Source: an uncultured Collinsella sp.
GTDB taxonomy: Bacteria > Actinomycetota > Coriobacteriia > Coriobacteriales > Coriobacteriaceae
Reading direction: 5' to 3'
NCBI GenBank assembly: GCA_934667065.1
Contig: CAKULD010000005.1
Location: 164,347 to 228,346, forward strand
Length of the DNA stretch: 64,000 nt
The first letter of the stretch is position 1, and every line of letters begins with the position of its first letter. Made by a program: the position numbers and the translations under genes. This document shows, piece by piece, positions 1 through 8,852 of this stretch. Under the pieces are notes generated by a model, which was given only the letters and a program-made list of their open reading frames with translations, did no database searches and was not told the DNA's origin.

Positions 1-423
1 AAGCGAACCGGCATTGACGCCGATACGAATCGCACAACCCGCGGCACCCGCGGCATCAATCACCGCGTCAACCTTCGCCCAATCGCCGATATTGCCGGGA
101 TTGATGCGCAGTTTGGCAGCACCAGCCTTAACAGCACCAATAGCGAGCTTATGGTTAAAGTGAATATCGGCAACAATCGGCACCGGAGACTCGGCGCAGA
201 TAGTGCGAAAACCCACGAGCGCGGCCTCGGTAGGTACGCTCACGCGCACGATATCGCAGCCCGCCTGCGCCAATGCGCGCACCTGCGCAAGCGTCGTCTG
301 GGCGTCGGCGGTATCGGTGCAGGTCATGGACTGAACCACCACCGGCGCGCCGCCGCCGATCTGCACACCGCCCACATGCACAGGACGCGTCAGCTCGCGA
401 GGCAAAGGATAGGACAAAGACAA
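1..423 (-). CDS. ispG: 4-hydroxy-3-methylbut-2-enyl diphosphate synthase, N-terminal part
   Basis: IspG (GcpE) is the iron-sulfur enzyme that converts methylerythritol cyclodiphosphate to HMBPP in the non-mevalonate isoprenoid pathway in the cytoplasm. The gene runs off the left edge, so only about 141 N-terminal residues are present. They carry the family hallmarks in the TIM-barrel part: a VQSMTCTDT stretch near residue 29, then GCDIVRVSVPT, VADIHF and LRINPGNIG. The start is read as TTG at 423-421, because AGGGGAG lies 8 bases upstream; an in-frame GTG at 432 would overlap that site. It follows the M50 protease and dxr on the same strand, as in many bacteria, which supports one isoprenoid operon. 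The C-terminal cysteines that bind the cluster are outside the window. Confidence 0.93.
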   Translation of the reverse strand, partial: MSLSYPLPRELTRPVHVGGVQIGGGAPVVVQSMTCTDTADAQTTLAQVRALAQAGCDIVRVSVPTEAALVGFRTICAESPVPIVADIHFNHKLAIGAVKAGAAKLRINPGNIGDWAKVDAVIDAAGAAGCAIRIGVNAGSL

Positions 424-436
424 TCCAAACACTCCC

Positions 437-1798
437 CTACAGAATAAATCGAAGGATGTCGGAACGAAGCATATAGACGAACAGCAGCGCAAAGAGTGCG
501 ATGCCCACATAGCTCACAATCGTCTGGACCTTGAGCGGAAGCTCGCGGCCCGCGATCTTTTGAATGATCTCGATAAGCAGCTTGCCGCCGTCGAGCGGAG
601 GGATCGGCAGCAGGTTCATAAAACCCAACGAGAACGAGATGAGAGCGGCAAACGAAAGGAACGTAGCGGGGCCGGCAGCGGCCGCCTGCGAAGACATGAC
701 GCTGATGCCCACAATAGAGGTGGACTGATCGAGAATCTCCATCGTATGCTGCGGCTGCAGTAAGCGCATCACGCCCTCCGCCGTCTGCACGACATAGGAG
801 AAGGAAAGGCGAGCCGACGTGATGGGGTCCAAACGGACCACCTGTGTAGAGGCATAAACGCCCAGCCGCTCGTCCTCTTTGAGCGCAACCGACGTAGAAA
901 GCTGTTTACCATCGCGCTCATATTCAATGGCGATATCGTCCTTGCCCGCAGCGCTACCAATGGCGTCGTAAATGTCCGTCCAGGTTGAACAGGACGCACC
1001 GTCGACCGAAAGAATCGCGTCGCCGGCCTGGATGCCCGCCTTGGCGGCGATTGAACCCTCATCGACCTGACCGATCACGTTGGTATCCACCGGCACGGTG
1101 ACGCCAGCGATGGAATAGATGCTCATAAGAAGCAAAAAGCCCGTCAGGATATTGACGATAATGCCCGCAAGCAACATAAAAGCGCGTTTGAGAAAGCCTT
1201 GGCCAAGATAGGTATGCGAGCGCTCACGCGCGAGGAACTCAGCCTCGCCGCATGGCAGTTCCCACACATCGCCCTCGACAGTCGCCTGCTCGCGATCGAA
1301 CCGGCGGCCGTCAAAGATGGTATAGCCCGCCGCGTCACGCGGCAGGGTCTGGTACTTAGTGGGATAGTAGCCGGGCGAAGGCTTCTCCCCTTCTTCGTAC
1401 CAGGGCGCGATGGAGCCCCAGCCCAGCAGCAGCGCGCAAGCCTCGAGAACTTCCTCCTCGGACAGCTCGAGCTCGACAGCAAGGTCGGCTACCGTCACGC
1501 GACCATGGCGATAAATGGCTGCCAGAACGCGATCGGCACACGAGACGTCGGTCGGGTCCATACCGCAGATGGCGGCATACCCACCCAACAGCAGCGGGGT
1601 CACACCGAACTTGGTGCCGATACGACGCGACGTATGGTAGATATCAAAGCGACACGGCAGGCCCAAAAAAAACTCGGTCACGCGGACGCCGCAGGCACGC
1701 GCCGCCAAAAAGTGGCCGCCCTCATGTAAAAACACGAGGACGGAAAGCATCAGAAGGCCCCAAAAGACCGATGAGAGAACGCTCAGAACGGTATCCAT
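437..1798 (-). CDS. rseP: Site-2 (M50) membrane metalloprotease with an inserted helical domain
   Basis: This is a membrane-embedded zinc protease of the RseP/RasP family, which cuts transmembrane substrates such as anti-sigma factors and signal peptides. A first membrane helix (about residues 10-30) carries the zinc motif HEGGH at 25-29. One PDZ domain covers about 236-315, and the third zinc ligand lies in NLLPIPPLDGG at about 395-405 within the C-terminal helices. Unusually, about 115 residues (roughly 82-197) separate the first catalytic helix region from the next membrane helix. The first part of that insert (about 84-132) looks like a small winged-helix or helical fold. I chose the ATG at 1798; a TTG five codons upstream touches the only purine-rich site (AAGGA), while that site sits about 15 bases from the ATG, so the start is uncertain. 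It lies between ispG and dxr. The substrate is unknown. Confidence 0.9.
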   Translation of the reverse strand: MDTVLSVLSSVFWGLLMLSVLVFLHEGGHFLAARACGVRVTEFFLGLPCRFDIYHTSRRIGTKFGVTPLLLGGYAAICGMDPTDVSCADRVLAAIYRHGRVTVADLAVELELSEEEVLEACALLLGWGSIAPWYEEGEKPSPGYYPTKYQTLPRDAAGYTIFDGRRFDREQATVEGDVWELPCGEAEFLARERSHTYLGQGFLKRAFMLLAGIIVNILTGFLLLMSIYSIAGVTVPVDTNVIGQVDEGSIAAKAGIQAGDAILSVDGASCSTWTDIYDAIGSAAGKDDIAIEYERDGKQLSTSVALKEDERLGVYASTQVVRLDPITSARLSFSYVVQTAEGVMRLLQPQHTMEILDQSTSIVGISVMSSQAAAAGPATFLSFAALISFSLGFMNLLPIPPLDGGKLLIEIIQKIAGRELPLKVQTIVSYVGIALFALLFVYMLRSDILRFIL

Positions 1799-1823
1799 AA
1801 AACGAAAAAGCAATCCTTATGGG

Positions 1824-3011
1824 TTAGGAACGGGTTGCAGCGAGAACCGATGCAGCCTTTGCGCGCGCCCAGGAATCGATTTCGCGGAGCTGCTCAAACG
1901 AAGCGACCGCCTGCGTATCGTGGGCATCCATGCAGGACTCCACAATGCGGTCGATATCGGTAAAGCTACAGGCATCGTGCAGGAAGGCATCGACGGCGAC
2001 CTCGTTGGCGGCATTGAGAACGCACGGCATGGTGCCGCCCGTCTTACCGGCGCGCTCGGCCAATGCAAGGCAGCGGAAGGTATCCATGTCGGCAGCATCA
2101 AAGGTGAGCTGGCCCAGCTCGCGGAAATCGATACGCGGAGCCGGCGTATCCCAGCGCTCGGGATACGAGAAGGCAAACTGAATGGGAATACGCATGTCGG
2201 AAGCACCGAGATGCGCCATCACGGAGCCATCGGCGAACTCGACCATGGAGTGAATCTTGGACTGACGCTGCACGACGACGTTGATAAAGTCGAGATCGCA
2301 GTCGAACAGATGCATAGCCTCGATACGCTCCAGACCCTTGTTCATAAGGGTGGCGGAGTCGATAGTGATCTTGGCACCCATAGCCCAGGTGGGATGCGCC
2401 AGGGCATCGACGCGCGTCACGCGATCGAGCTCGTCACGCGTGCGGCCAAAGAACGGGCCACCCGAGCAGGTGAGCCAAATGCAGTGGGCTTCGCGCGGAT
2501 TCTCCCCCAAATAGCACTGGTAGATGGCAGAATGCTCAGAGTCGACCGGAATAAGCTGACCTGGCTGCGCCAAAGGCATAAGCAGATCGCCGCCGACGAC
2601 GAGCGACTCTTTGTTGGCCAGAGCAAGGCGCTTGTTCGAGGTCAGGGCCGCATGGCTCGCCTCTAGACCCGCCGCCCCCACAATGGCAACAAGCACGCAG
2701 TCGACATCATCGCGACATGCAAGCTCGCAGACAGCCTGCGCACCAACGCCAAGCTCGGTGCCCGCGGGCAATTCCTGCAGCACGTCGTCTTCACCATGAG
2801 CGGCATCGGCCACGGCAACCGCCGGAACCGAGAACTCACGGGCAGCCGCAACGAGCTCAGAAGTGCTGGAGTTGACGGACAGCGCCGTCACCTGCAGGCG
2901 ATCGGCATGCTGACGGCACACATCGAGCGCCTGGGTGCCGATAGAACCCGTGCAGCCCAGAATGGCAACGCGGAGACGCCCATCGGGGCCATACGTCGTC
3001 TGATGAGCCAT
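1824..3011 (-). CDS. dxr: 1-deoxy-D-xylulose 5-phosphate reductoisomerase
   Basis: Dxr (IspC) catalyses the NADPH-dependent rearrangement and reduction of DXP to methylerythritol 4-phosphate, the committed step of the MEP pathway. The protein has 395 residues, normal for the family. The N-terminal Rossmann part has ILGCTGSIGTQALDV for NADPH binding. The metal-binding acidic residues lie in VDSEHSAIYQ, and the substrate loop region contains CSGGPFFGR and LMNKGLERIEA. The ATG overlaps the cdsA stop codon by one base (TAATG), so the two genes are translationally coupled. Together with ispG in the same run, it places two MEP steps beside uppS and cdsA, the lipid steps that use isoprenoid carrier or phospholipid. 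Confidence 0.96.
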   Translation of the reverse strand: MAHQTTYGPDGRLRVAILGCTGSIGTQALDVCRQHADRLQVTALSVNSSTSELVAAAREFSVPAVAVADAAHGEDDVLQELPAGTELGVGAQAVCELACRDDVDCVLVAIVGAAGLEASHAALTSNKRLALANKESLVVGGDLLMPLAQPGQLIPVDSEHSAIYQCYLGENPREAHCIWLTCSGGPFFGRTRDELDRVTRVDALAHPTWAMGAKITIDSATLMNKGLERIEAMHLFDCDLDFINVVVQRQSKIHSMVEFADGSVMAHLGASDMRIPIQFAFSYPERWDTPAPRIDFRELGQLTFDAADMDTFRCLALAERAGKTGGTMPCVLNAANEVAVDAFLHDACSFTDIDRIVESCMDAHDTQAVASFEQLREIDSWARAKAASVLAATRS

Positions 3012-3895
3012 TACAGCACGCCTCCGATCATCAGGAGCAGCTGCGCGGTGATGCAGCCAAAGATGAGCGAATCGCTACGGTCGAGCATGCCGCCATGACC
3101 CGGGATAAGGTTGCCGGAATCCTTGACGCCCACGCCGCGCTTGATGCGCGACTCAATGAGGTCGCCAATAACGCCCAGGATGGAGACGACTACGCCGCAC
3201 AGCAACGCATAAGGCAGGCTCAGCTTATAGAAATGCGTAGCCCACAGGATAAGCCAGATCAAAACTGAGCCCAAAATGCCGCCGACAAAGCCCTCCCAGC
3301 TCTTTTTGGGAGAAATCTTGGGAACCATCTTATGCTTGCCGATACGGCTGCCCACGATGTAGGCAAACGAATCGGAGACCCAGAGGGACGCGCACACGCC
3401 CACCGAAAGCAGGGCGCCGGCAAAGCCGGGCACGGCGTCTCGCAGCAGCACGATGGCCGACAGCATAAAGCCGGTGTAGATAGGACCCATAAGCGTCACG
3501 GCGACATCCGAGATGCGGGTGCGCGGCGACCAGACATACCAGATACCCACCGCGAGCATCAGGGCAAAAAGCAGGGCATTCAGCAGCATCGAATCGCCCA
3601 GCGCCGAGAGCGGAAAGAGCACGGCAGCAGCGATACCCAAGCGCTCATTGGCAACCTTGCCATCGAGCCTCGTCATGCGGAAGAACTCATAGCAGCACAG
3701 ACCGCTCATGACGGACACGAAGATGGCCGTGGGCACAATGCCCAAAACCAGGCACAGGATAAAGACGACGGCGTAGACGATGCCGGCAGCGGCACGGGTG
3801 ATAAAGCCCGCCAGCCAGGAGCCAGTGCCGCCCTTCGCAGCAGGCGCTGCAGAAGCGGCAGCCTTGGGAGCGGATGCCTTGGGACGATCGGACAC
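3011..3895 (-). CDS. cdsA: Phosphatidate cytidylyltransferase (CDP-diglyceride synthase)
   Basis: CdsA is an integral membrane enzyme that makes CDP-diacylglycerol from phosphatidate and CTP for all phospholipids. It has 294 residues with several hydrophobic segments. The C-terminal CDS signature is intact: GDLIESRIKRGVGVKDSGN followed by IPGHGGMLDRSDS. A cytoplasmic N-terminal stretch of about 30 residues is rich in Ala, Pro and Lys and is likely disordered. The GTG start is supported by GAGGAGG 7 bases upstream, located in the end of uppS. It lies between uppS and dxr in the usual uppS-cdsA-dxr-M50 protease order. Confidence 0.95.
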   Translation of the reverse strand: MSDRPKASAPKAAASAAPAAKGGTGSWLAGFITRAAAGIVYAVVFILCLVLGIVPTAIFVSVMSGLCCYEFFRMTRLDGKVANERLGIAAAVLFPLSALGDSMLLNALLFALMLAVGIWYVWSPRTRISDVAVTLMGPIYTGFMLSAIVLLRDAVPGFAGALLSVGVCASLWVSDSFAYIVGSRIGKHKMVPKISPKKSWEGFVGGILGSVLIWLILWATHFYKLSLPYALLCGVVVSILGVIGDLIESRIKRGVGVKDSGNLIPGHGGMLDRSDSLIFGCITAQLLLMIGGVL

Positions 3896-3897
3896 GA

Positions 3898-4692
3898 TTA
3901 AGCCTCCTCGGTCTTGCTCAGTCCGCCAAACCTACGGTCGCGGCCCTGGTAGGCCAAAATGGCGTCGACAAGGCCCCAGCGATCAAAGTCCGGCCAATAG
4001 GTATCGGTGACATAGAACTCGGAATAAGCCACCTGCCACAGCAGATAATTCGACAGGCGCAGCTCACCAGAAGTGCGAATCACGAGCTCCGGATCGGGAA
4101 GACCGGCGGTGTACAGGTGTGAAGCCACCATATCGTCATCAATTGCGTCAGGATCAATCTTTCCGGCAGCGGCATCGAGAGCAAGCTGACGGGCGGCACG
4201 GGCGATCTCGGCGCGGGCACCATAGTTAACGGCCAGCGCCAGCGTCATGCCGGTATGGTCAGCGCACTCGGCAAGACCGCGCTCAAAGACATCGCGCGTC
4301 TTCTTGGGCAGTGCGGAAATGTCACCCAAAAAGACAACACGCACGTTCTCACGCTTGAGCAGCGGCAGCTCATCGACAAACGTCTTGGCAAAGAGGTGCA
4401 TCAAGACGTTGACCTCGTGCTGCGGGCGATTCCAGTTTTCGGTGGAAAACGCATAGGCCGAAAGCACGTCAACGCCCAGGCGCACGCAGGCGGTAATGAT
4501 CTCGCGCAGGGAGACGATACCCGCCTTGTGGCCCTCGGTGCGGGCAAGACCGCGCGACGTGGCCCAACGGCCGTTACCGTCCATGATGCACGAGATATGG
4601 TGCGGAATATTATTGAGGTCAAGGTCGGAAAAACCGACGCCCGCAGGGGCGTCGGCAAAGTACTCGACCAGTTTATGCTCGTCGTATTGCAC
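3898..4692 (-). CDS. uppS: Undecaprenyl diphosphate synthase (cis-prenyltransferase)
   Basis: UppS adds isopentenyl units to farnesyl diphosphate to make the C55 carrier lipid used for peptidoglycan and surface glycans. The 264-residue protein has the catalytic IMDGNGRWA motif near residue 36, with the Asp that orients diphosphate and Mg. It also has the C-terminal RTSGELRLSNYLLWQ and YWPDF motifs. The start is GTG two bases after the frr stop, with GGAG in the last frr codons as the binding site. The first 30 residues before the first motif are a modest extension compared with the E. coli enzyme. Its product is used by the glycosyltransferase locus and the wall genes elsewhere in the window. 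Confidence 0.96.
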   Translation of the reverse strand: MQYDEHKLVEYFADAPAGVGFSDLDLNNIPHHISCIMDGNGRWATSRGLARTEGHKAGIVSLREIITACVRLGVDVLSAYAFSTENWNRPQHEVNVLMHLFAKTFVDELPLLKRENVRVVFLGDISALPKKTRDVFERGLAECADHTGMTLALAVNYGARAEIARAARQLALDAAAGKIDPDAIDDDMVASHLYTAGLPDPELVIRTSGELRLSNYLLWQVAYSEFYVTDTYWPDFDRWGLVDAILAYQGRDRRFGGLSKTEEA

Positions 4693-4693
4693 C

Positions 4694-5230
4694 TTAGATC
4701 TCCATGACCTCGGCTTCTTTTTCCTTTAGAAGCTCCTCGACCTTGGCAACATACTCATCGGTATGCTTCTGAACCTTGGCCTGCTCGCGGCGGACATCGT
4801 CCTCGGTGAGCTCCTCGTCGCGCTCGAGCTTATTGTTAAAGTCGCGACGGATGTTGCGGATGGAGACCTTGGCCTGCTCGGCGTACTCGCGGCACTCCTT
4901 GACGAGCTCGCGACGACGCTCCTCGGTGGGAGCCGGGAAAGGCAGACGCACGACGGTGCCATCGGAGTTGGGGGTAATGCCCAGGTCGGAGGCGCTGATA
5001 GCCTTGACGATGGCGTTGATGAGCGCCTTGTCCCACGGCTCGATGAGCAGCATGTGGGCCTCGGGGGTCTTAACGGCGGCAACCTGCGTGACCGGCGTGG
5101 GAACACCGTAGTAGTCGACGGTGATGTCGGACAGAATATTGGCATTGGCGCGGCCGGTACGGACCTTGGAGAAGTTGTGCTTGAGGGACTCGAGCGACTT
5201 GTCCATGTGGGCGGTGATGTTCTCTGCCAT
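4694..5230 (-). CDS. frr: Ribosome recycling factor
   Basis: RRF splits the post-termination ribosome together with EF-G. The 178-residue, highly charged protein is slightly shorter than the usual 185. It has the conserved KVRTGRANANIL helix near the N-terminus, DYYGVPTPVTQVA in the small domain, and PLPFPAPTEERR-like sequence (here RLPFPAPTEERRRELVK) at the start of the long C-terminal helical hairpin. It sits between pyrH and uppS, separated by 2 bases from each, the standard rpsB-tsf-pyrH-frr order. Expression is expected from the rpsB promoter or from readthrough past the terminator after tsf. Confidence 0.97.
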   Translation of the reverse strand: MAENITAHMDKSLESLKHNFSKVRTGRANANILSDITVDYYGVPTPVTQVAAVKTPEAHMLLIEPWDKALINAIVKAISASDLGITPNSDGTVVRLPFPAPTEERRRELVKECREYAEQAKVSIRNIRRDFNNKLERDEELTEDDVRREQAKVQKHTDEYVAKVEELLKEKEAEVMEI

Positions 5231-5232
5231 GC

Positions 5233-5955
5233 TTAATCCTCCTGATAGACGAGCGTGCCGACGGGCTCACCCGCGAGCGCGCGCTTGACGGTGTCCTCGC
5301 CATCGATGTTGAGGACCAAAATGGGCATACGGTTGTCCTGGCAAAGAGCCGTAGCCGTGGAATCCATAACCTGCAGGCCGCGGACGAGCACCTCGTGATA
5401 AGTGATCTTGTCAAAGCGGACGGCGTCGGCGCACTTGACGGGATCCTTGTCGTAGATACCGTCGACCTTGGTGGCCTTGATCAGAATCTCGGCGCCAATC
5501 TCGCAAGCGCGAAGGGCCGCGGCGGTGTCGGTCGTAAAGTACGGATTGCCCGAACCGGCGGCGAAGATAACGACGTTGCCCTTAGACAGGTGGTTGATGG
5601 CGCGACGGCGAATATAGGGCTCGCAGATCTCGTTCATCTGGATAGCACTCATCACGCGGCAGGGAACATCGTTGTGCTCGAAGGCATCCTGCAGGGCAAG
5701 CGCGTTCATAACGGTCGCAAGCATGCCCATATAATCGGCCTGGGCGCGCTCCATGCCACCGGCAGCGCCGGCCATGCCGCGGAAAATGTTGCCGCCGCCG
5801 ACAACAACGCCGACCTCATGGCCTACGGCGAGCAGCTCCTTGACCTGCTTGGCAAGATGGTCGGTAACCTTGGGGTCAATGCCGTAGTGGCCGTCGCCCA
5901 TCAGCGCTTCGCCGGAAAGCTTCAGAAGCACGCGTTTGTATCGGATGTCGGACAA
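5233..5955 (-). CDS. pyrH: UMP kinase
   Basis: PyrH phosphorylates UMP to UDP and belongs to the amino-acid-kinase fold, usually a hexamer regulated by GTP and UTP. With the start at TTG 5955 the protein has 240 residues, the normal size. The N-terminal [11 protein letters not shown] and GGGNIFRG loops bind phosphate and nucleotide; later [12 protein letters not shown] is typical of the family. The upstream in-frame extension of 13 codons is rejected because AAGGAGG lies just before the TTG at good spacing. It follows tsf after a clear terminator, so pyrH-frr-uppS may depend on readthrough or on a promoter in the 60-base gap. Confidence 0.96.
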   Translation of the reverse strand: MSDIRYKRVLLKLSGEALMGDGHYGIDPKVTDHLAKQVKELLAVGHEVGVVVGGGNIFRGMAGAAGGMERAQADYMGMLATVMNALALQDAFEHNDVPCRVMSAIQMNEICEPYIRRRAINHLSKGNVVIFAAGSGNPYFTTDTAAALRACEIGAEILIKATKVDGIYDKDPVKCADAVRFDKITYHEVLVRGLQVMDSTATALCQDNRMPILVLNIDGEDTVKRALAGEPVGTLVYQED

Positions 5956-6014
5956 AACGATCCTCCTTTTAATAGACTCACAATATGATAGCAAAGGCTC
6001 TGCTCAGAGCCATG

Positions 6015-6048
6015 AAAAAGCAGGCTGTGAGTAAAACCCACAGCCTGC
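6015..6048 (-). terminator. Rho-independent terminator after tsf
   Basis: A 10-bp perfect stem (6020-6029 with 6039-6048, CAGGCTGTG type) has a 9-base loop and is followed on the minus strand by TTTTT (6019-6015). It ends the rpsB-tsf transcript 25 bases past the tsf stop and separates it, at least partly, from pyrH. Confidence 0.9.
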
Positions 6049-6072
6049 TCATTACCAGCTACAAGAGCTTAT

Positions 6073-6942
6073 TTACTCGCCACGGACCAGACGGTCGAAG
6101 GCAACGACGGTAATGGTATCGCCGAGCTCCTTGGAGACCTGCTCAGCGTACTTCTTGATGGTGAGGGAGCTGTCCTTGATGAACTCCTGCTCGGTGAGCA
6201 CGGACTGCTTGTAGAACTTCTCCAGACGGCCAACAGCCATCTTCTCCTGGATGGCCTCGGGCTTGCCGGACTCGGCAGCCTGAGCCATGTAGATCTGCTT
6301 CTCGTGCTCGACAGTCTCGGCCGGAACCTGCTCGCGGGTAGCGCAGATCGGGGCGACGGCAGCAACCTGAAGGGCAACGTCATGAGCGAAGGTCTTGAAG
6401 GACTCGGCCTGAGCGGTCTCGGCCTTCTCGAAAGCGAACTCGACGAGGACGCCGATCTTACCACCCATGTGGATGTAAGAAGCGAGCGCGCCGTTCTCAG
6501 CCTTGCGGGCGGCGAAACGAGCGATCTTCATGTTCTCGCCCATGATGTGAATCATCTCGGTGAGCTCGGAGGAAACGGTCTCCTCGCCCATCGGCTTCTC
6601 GAGCAGAGCGTCGACGTCAGCCGGCTCGGTGGTGGCGACAACCTCAGCGACCTTAGAAGCAAAGCCGGTGAACTTGGCGTTGGAGCCGACGAAGTCGGTC
6701 TCGCAGGAGAGCTCGAGCAGAGCGCCGGACTTGCCATCCTCGGAGACGAACGCGGCGACAGCGCCCTCGTTGGTCTCACGACCAGCCTTCTTGGCAGCCT
6801 TGGCGAGGCCGTTCTTGCGCAGAACGTCGACAGCGGCGTCCATGTCGCCGTCAGCCTCGACGAGAGCCTTCTTGCACTCCATCATCGGGGAGTCGGTCAT
6901 CTCGCGGAGCTGCTTGACCATAGCGGCGGTAATCTGGGCCAT
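6073..6942 (-). CDS. tsf: Elongation factor Ts
   Basis: EF-Ts is the guanine-nucleotide exchange factor for EF-Tu. From ATG 6942 the protein has 289 residues. The N-terminal UBA-like domain reads AMVKQLREMTDSPMMECKKA, and the core has the CETDFV motif that contacts the EF-Tu nucleotide site. AAAGGA 6 bases upstream supports this ATG over one five codons earlier, which overlaps the binding site. It follows rpsB by 45 bases and is followed by a strong terminator, forming the classical two-gene rpsB-tsf unit. Confidence 0.97.
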   Translation of the reverse strand: MAQITAAMVKQLREMTDSPMMECKKALVEADGDMDAAVDVLRKNGLAKAAKKAGRETNEGAVAAFVSEDGKSGALLELSCETDFVGSNAKFTGFASKVAEVVATTEPADVDALLEKPMGEETVSSELTEMIHIMGENMKIARFAARKAENGALASYIHMGGKIGVLVEFAFEKAETAQAESFKTFAHDVALQVAAVAPICATREQVPAETVEHEKQIYMAQAAESGKPEAIQEKMAVGRLEKFYKQSVLTEQEFIKDSSLTIKKYAEQVSKELGDTITVVAFDRLVRGE

Positions 6943-6987
6943 TGTGGTTCCTTTCAAAGAGATGAAAAAGAATGAACTAAGACTGAT

Positions 6988-7716
6988 TTACTCGGCCTTG
7001 GGCTCAGCGGCCATCTCGGCCTCGGAGACCTGCTCCTTGCCGGAGCCGGCGAGGCAGGCGTCAGCCATGAGCTCGCACATAAGGGTGACGGCGGAGATAG
7101 CGTCATCGTTGCAGGGGATGCCGTACTCGACCTCGTCGGGATCGGAGTTGGTGTCGATCAGGGCGACGACGGGGATGTTCAGGCGCTGGGCCTCCTTGAT
7201 GGCGTTCTCCTCGCGCTTGGTGTCGATGACGAAGAGAGCCTGGGGCAGACCCTTCATATCGCGGGCGCCACCGAGGTTGGTCTGGAGCTTGGTGAGCTCC
7301 TTGCCGAGCACTGCCTGCTCCTTCTTGGGCAGAACAGCCATGCGGCCGTCCTCGACCATGGCCTCGAGCTCCTCCATGCGGTTGATGCGGGAGCGGATGG
7401 TCACGAAGTTGGTCAGCATACCGCCGAGCCAGCGCTGGTTGATGTAAGGCATGTTGGCGCGCTCAGCAGCGTTCTTGACGGCCTCCTGAGCCTGCTTCTT
7501 GGTGCCGACGAACAGCACGTTGCCACCCTTGGCGACGTTCTTGACGAAGGTATAGGCCTGGTCAGCGTCGAGGATGGTCTGCTTGAGGTCGAGGATGTAG
7601 ATGCCGTTGCGCTCACCGAAGATGAACGGCTTCATCTTGGGGTTCCAGCGACGGGTCTGGTGACCGAAGTGGCAGCCGGCCTCGAGCAGGGTGCGGATAT
7701 TAATCTTGGTAGCCAT
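6988..7716 (-). CDS. rpsB: 30S ribosomal protein S2
   Basis: S2 binds the 30S head-body junction and is needed for S1 recruitment where S1 is present. The 242-residue protein starts [14 protein letters not shown] and has the two S2 signatures, [15 protein letters not shown] near the N-terminus and [16 protein letters not shown] with the downstream [12 protein letters not shown]. The C-terminus is a short acidic Ala/Glu tail. AGGAGG lies 6 bases upstream of the ATG. A near-consensus promoter at 7858-7886 gives a leader of about 135 bases, long enough for autoregulation, though I could not identify a known S2 leader fold. Confidence 0.98.
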   Translation of the reverse strand: MATKINIRTLLEAGCHFGHQTRRWNPKMKPFIFGERNGIYILDLKQTILDADQAYTFVKNVAKGGNVLFVGTKKQAQEAVKNAAERANMPYINQRWLGGMLTNFVTIRSRINRMEELEAMVEDGRMAVLPKKEQAVLGKELTKLQTNLGGARDMKGLPQALFVIDTKREENAIKEAQRLNIPVVALIDTNSDPDEVEYGIPCNDDAISAVTLMCELMADACLAGSGKEQVSEAEMAAEPKAE

Positions 7717-7857
7717 GTTAAACCTCCTGTGGTTTGCCTCCGCGCGGGGTCATCCTCCAAAACCAACCCGGACATGTGCTACCAAAGCCCGGGCACCACG
7801 GTATGAAGTAGCCGCGCGTGCGTGATAAAAACCTGTTGCCGTGAAGCAACCCGATGA

Positions 7858-7886
7858 ATGATAGCAGGATTGCTTCTTCCTGCCAA
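7858..7886 (-). promoter_or_regulatory. Promoter of rpsB-tsf
   Basis: On the minus strand TTGGCA (7886-7881) and TATCAT (7863-7858) are separated by exactly 17 bases. It lies about 140 bases before the rpsB ATG and just after the end of xerC. The 219-base gap between rpsB and xerC (7717-7935) otherwise holds only the leader and a weak inverted repeat (AAAACC with GGTTTT, 7896-7919). Confidence 0.75.
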
Positions 7887-7935
7887 CCCGCAATCAAAAC
7901 CACACACCTTGGAGGTTTTGCGCGGGACGCCCTTT

Positions 7936-8844
7936 CTACTCCCCACGGGGATGGGCCTGGGCCACGGCGTTCTTGAGCCGATCGGGCGTGAGGTGCGTGT
8001 AGATCTGCGTCGTGGACAGGCTCGCGTGGCCCAGCAGCTCCTGCACCGAACGCAGATCCGCGCCACCCTCTAGCAGATCGGTCGCAAACGTATGGCGCAT
8101 CGCATGCGGGGCAATGTCAGCCGGAATGCCGGCGAGCGTCGCCAGCATATGAAAGCGCCGCCTGAGCATAGCGGCACTCATGCGGTTGCCGCGCGCCGAG
8201 ATGAACAACGGATGCGGACCACCTGCGGCATCGCGGCGCTTTGCCTGGGCGAGCAGTGCCGGTCTCCCCTCCTCGATATAGGTGCGGGTCGCCTCGAGAG
8301 CGCGGCGATACAGGGGCACGATGCGCTCCTTGCTGCCCTTGCCCCATAGCCGCAGCGTGCGCTCGGACCATGCAATGGACTCCACGCTGAGCGCCGCGAG
8401 CTCCGAGATGCGTGCTCCAGAGGCATAGAGCAGCTCGAGCATCGCCGCATCGCGCAATCCCGCGGGCGTCGCGGTGTCGGGGGCACGGAGCAGCTCCTCA
8501 ACCTGCTGGGTCGTCAGCACCCCGGGCAAGTCACGCGGGAGTTTGGGCGAGGAGATCGCCGAGACCGCATCGCCCTCAACGATCCCTTCGGCGGCCATCC
8601 ACCGATAGAGCGAACGAATAGCAGACAGGTGCGCGGCAATCGTGCGCGGAGCCACCTTCTCACGCGAGAGCTCGGCGAGATAGGTTCGAACGGTGCGTAC
8701 GTCGGCTGCGCGAGCGTCGGTGTCCATACGCTCGCACCAAGCCGCAAAACGTTCGAGGCGCGAGCTATAGGCGGCAACTGTGTTGGGAGACAGACCCTCG
8801 ACGCGTGCGATATAGGCGATAAACGAGTCAACGGTATCGTACAA
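7936..8844 (-). CDS. xerC: Tyrosine recombinase XerC
   Basis: XerC works with XerD to resolve chromosome dimers at dif during division. The 302-residue protein has an N-terminal SAM-like core-binding domain (about 1-85) and a catalytic domain with all expected residues: Arg in ASGARISELAAL, Lys in GKGSKERIVPL, HAMRHTFAT (HxxR), His in LLGHASLS and the nucleophile Tyr in TTQIYTHL. The start is TTG at 8844, 9 bases from the trmFO stop; GGAGG lies about 20 bases upstream in trmFO, so initiation probably relies on coupling. The trmFO-xerC adjacency and chromosomal context argue for the housekeeping recombinase. XerD would be elsewhere. Confidence 0.9.
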   Translation of the reverse strand: MYDTVDSFIAYIARVEGLSPNTVAAYSSRLERFAAWCERMDTDARAADVRTVRTYLAELSREKVAPRTIAAHLSAIRSLYRWMAAEGIVEGDAVSAISSPKLPRDLPGVLTTQQVEELLRAPDTATPAGLRDAAMLELLYASGARISELAALSVESIAWSERTLRLWGKGSKERIVPLYRRALEATRTYIEEGRPALLAQAKRRDAAGGPHPLFISARGNRMSAAMLRRRFHMLATLAGIPADIAPHAMRHTFATDLLEGGADLRSVQELLGHASLSTTQIYTHLTPDRLKNAVAQAHPRGE

Positions 8845-8852
8845 GTCAAAAA

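Noticed and set aside
5990..6010. Second hairpin GGCTCTG/CAGAGCC just past the tsf terminator
   Set aside because: Its loop would be only about 2 bases and no T-run follows, so it is not supported as a terminator.
7936..8844. Tyrosine recombinase as a phage or island integrase
   Set aside because: Neighbours are core genes (trmFO, rpsB), no attachment repeats or phage genes are present, and length and motifs fit XerC.
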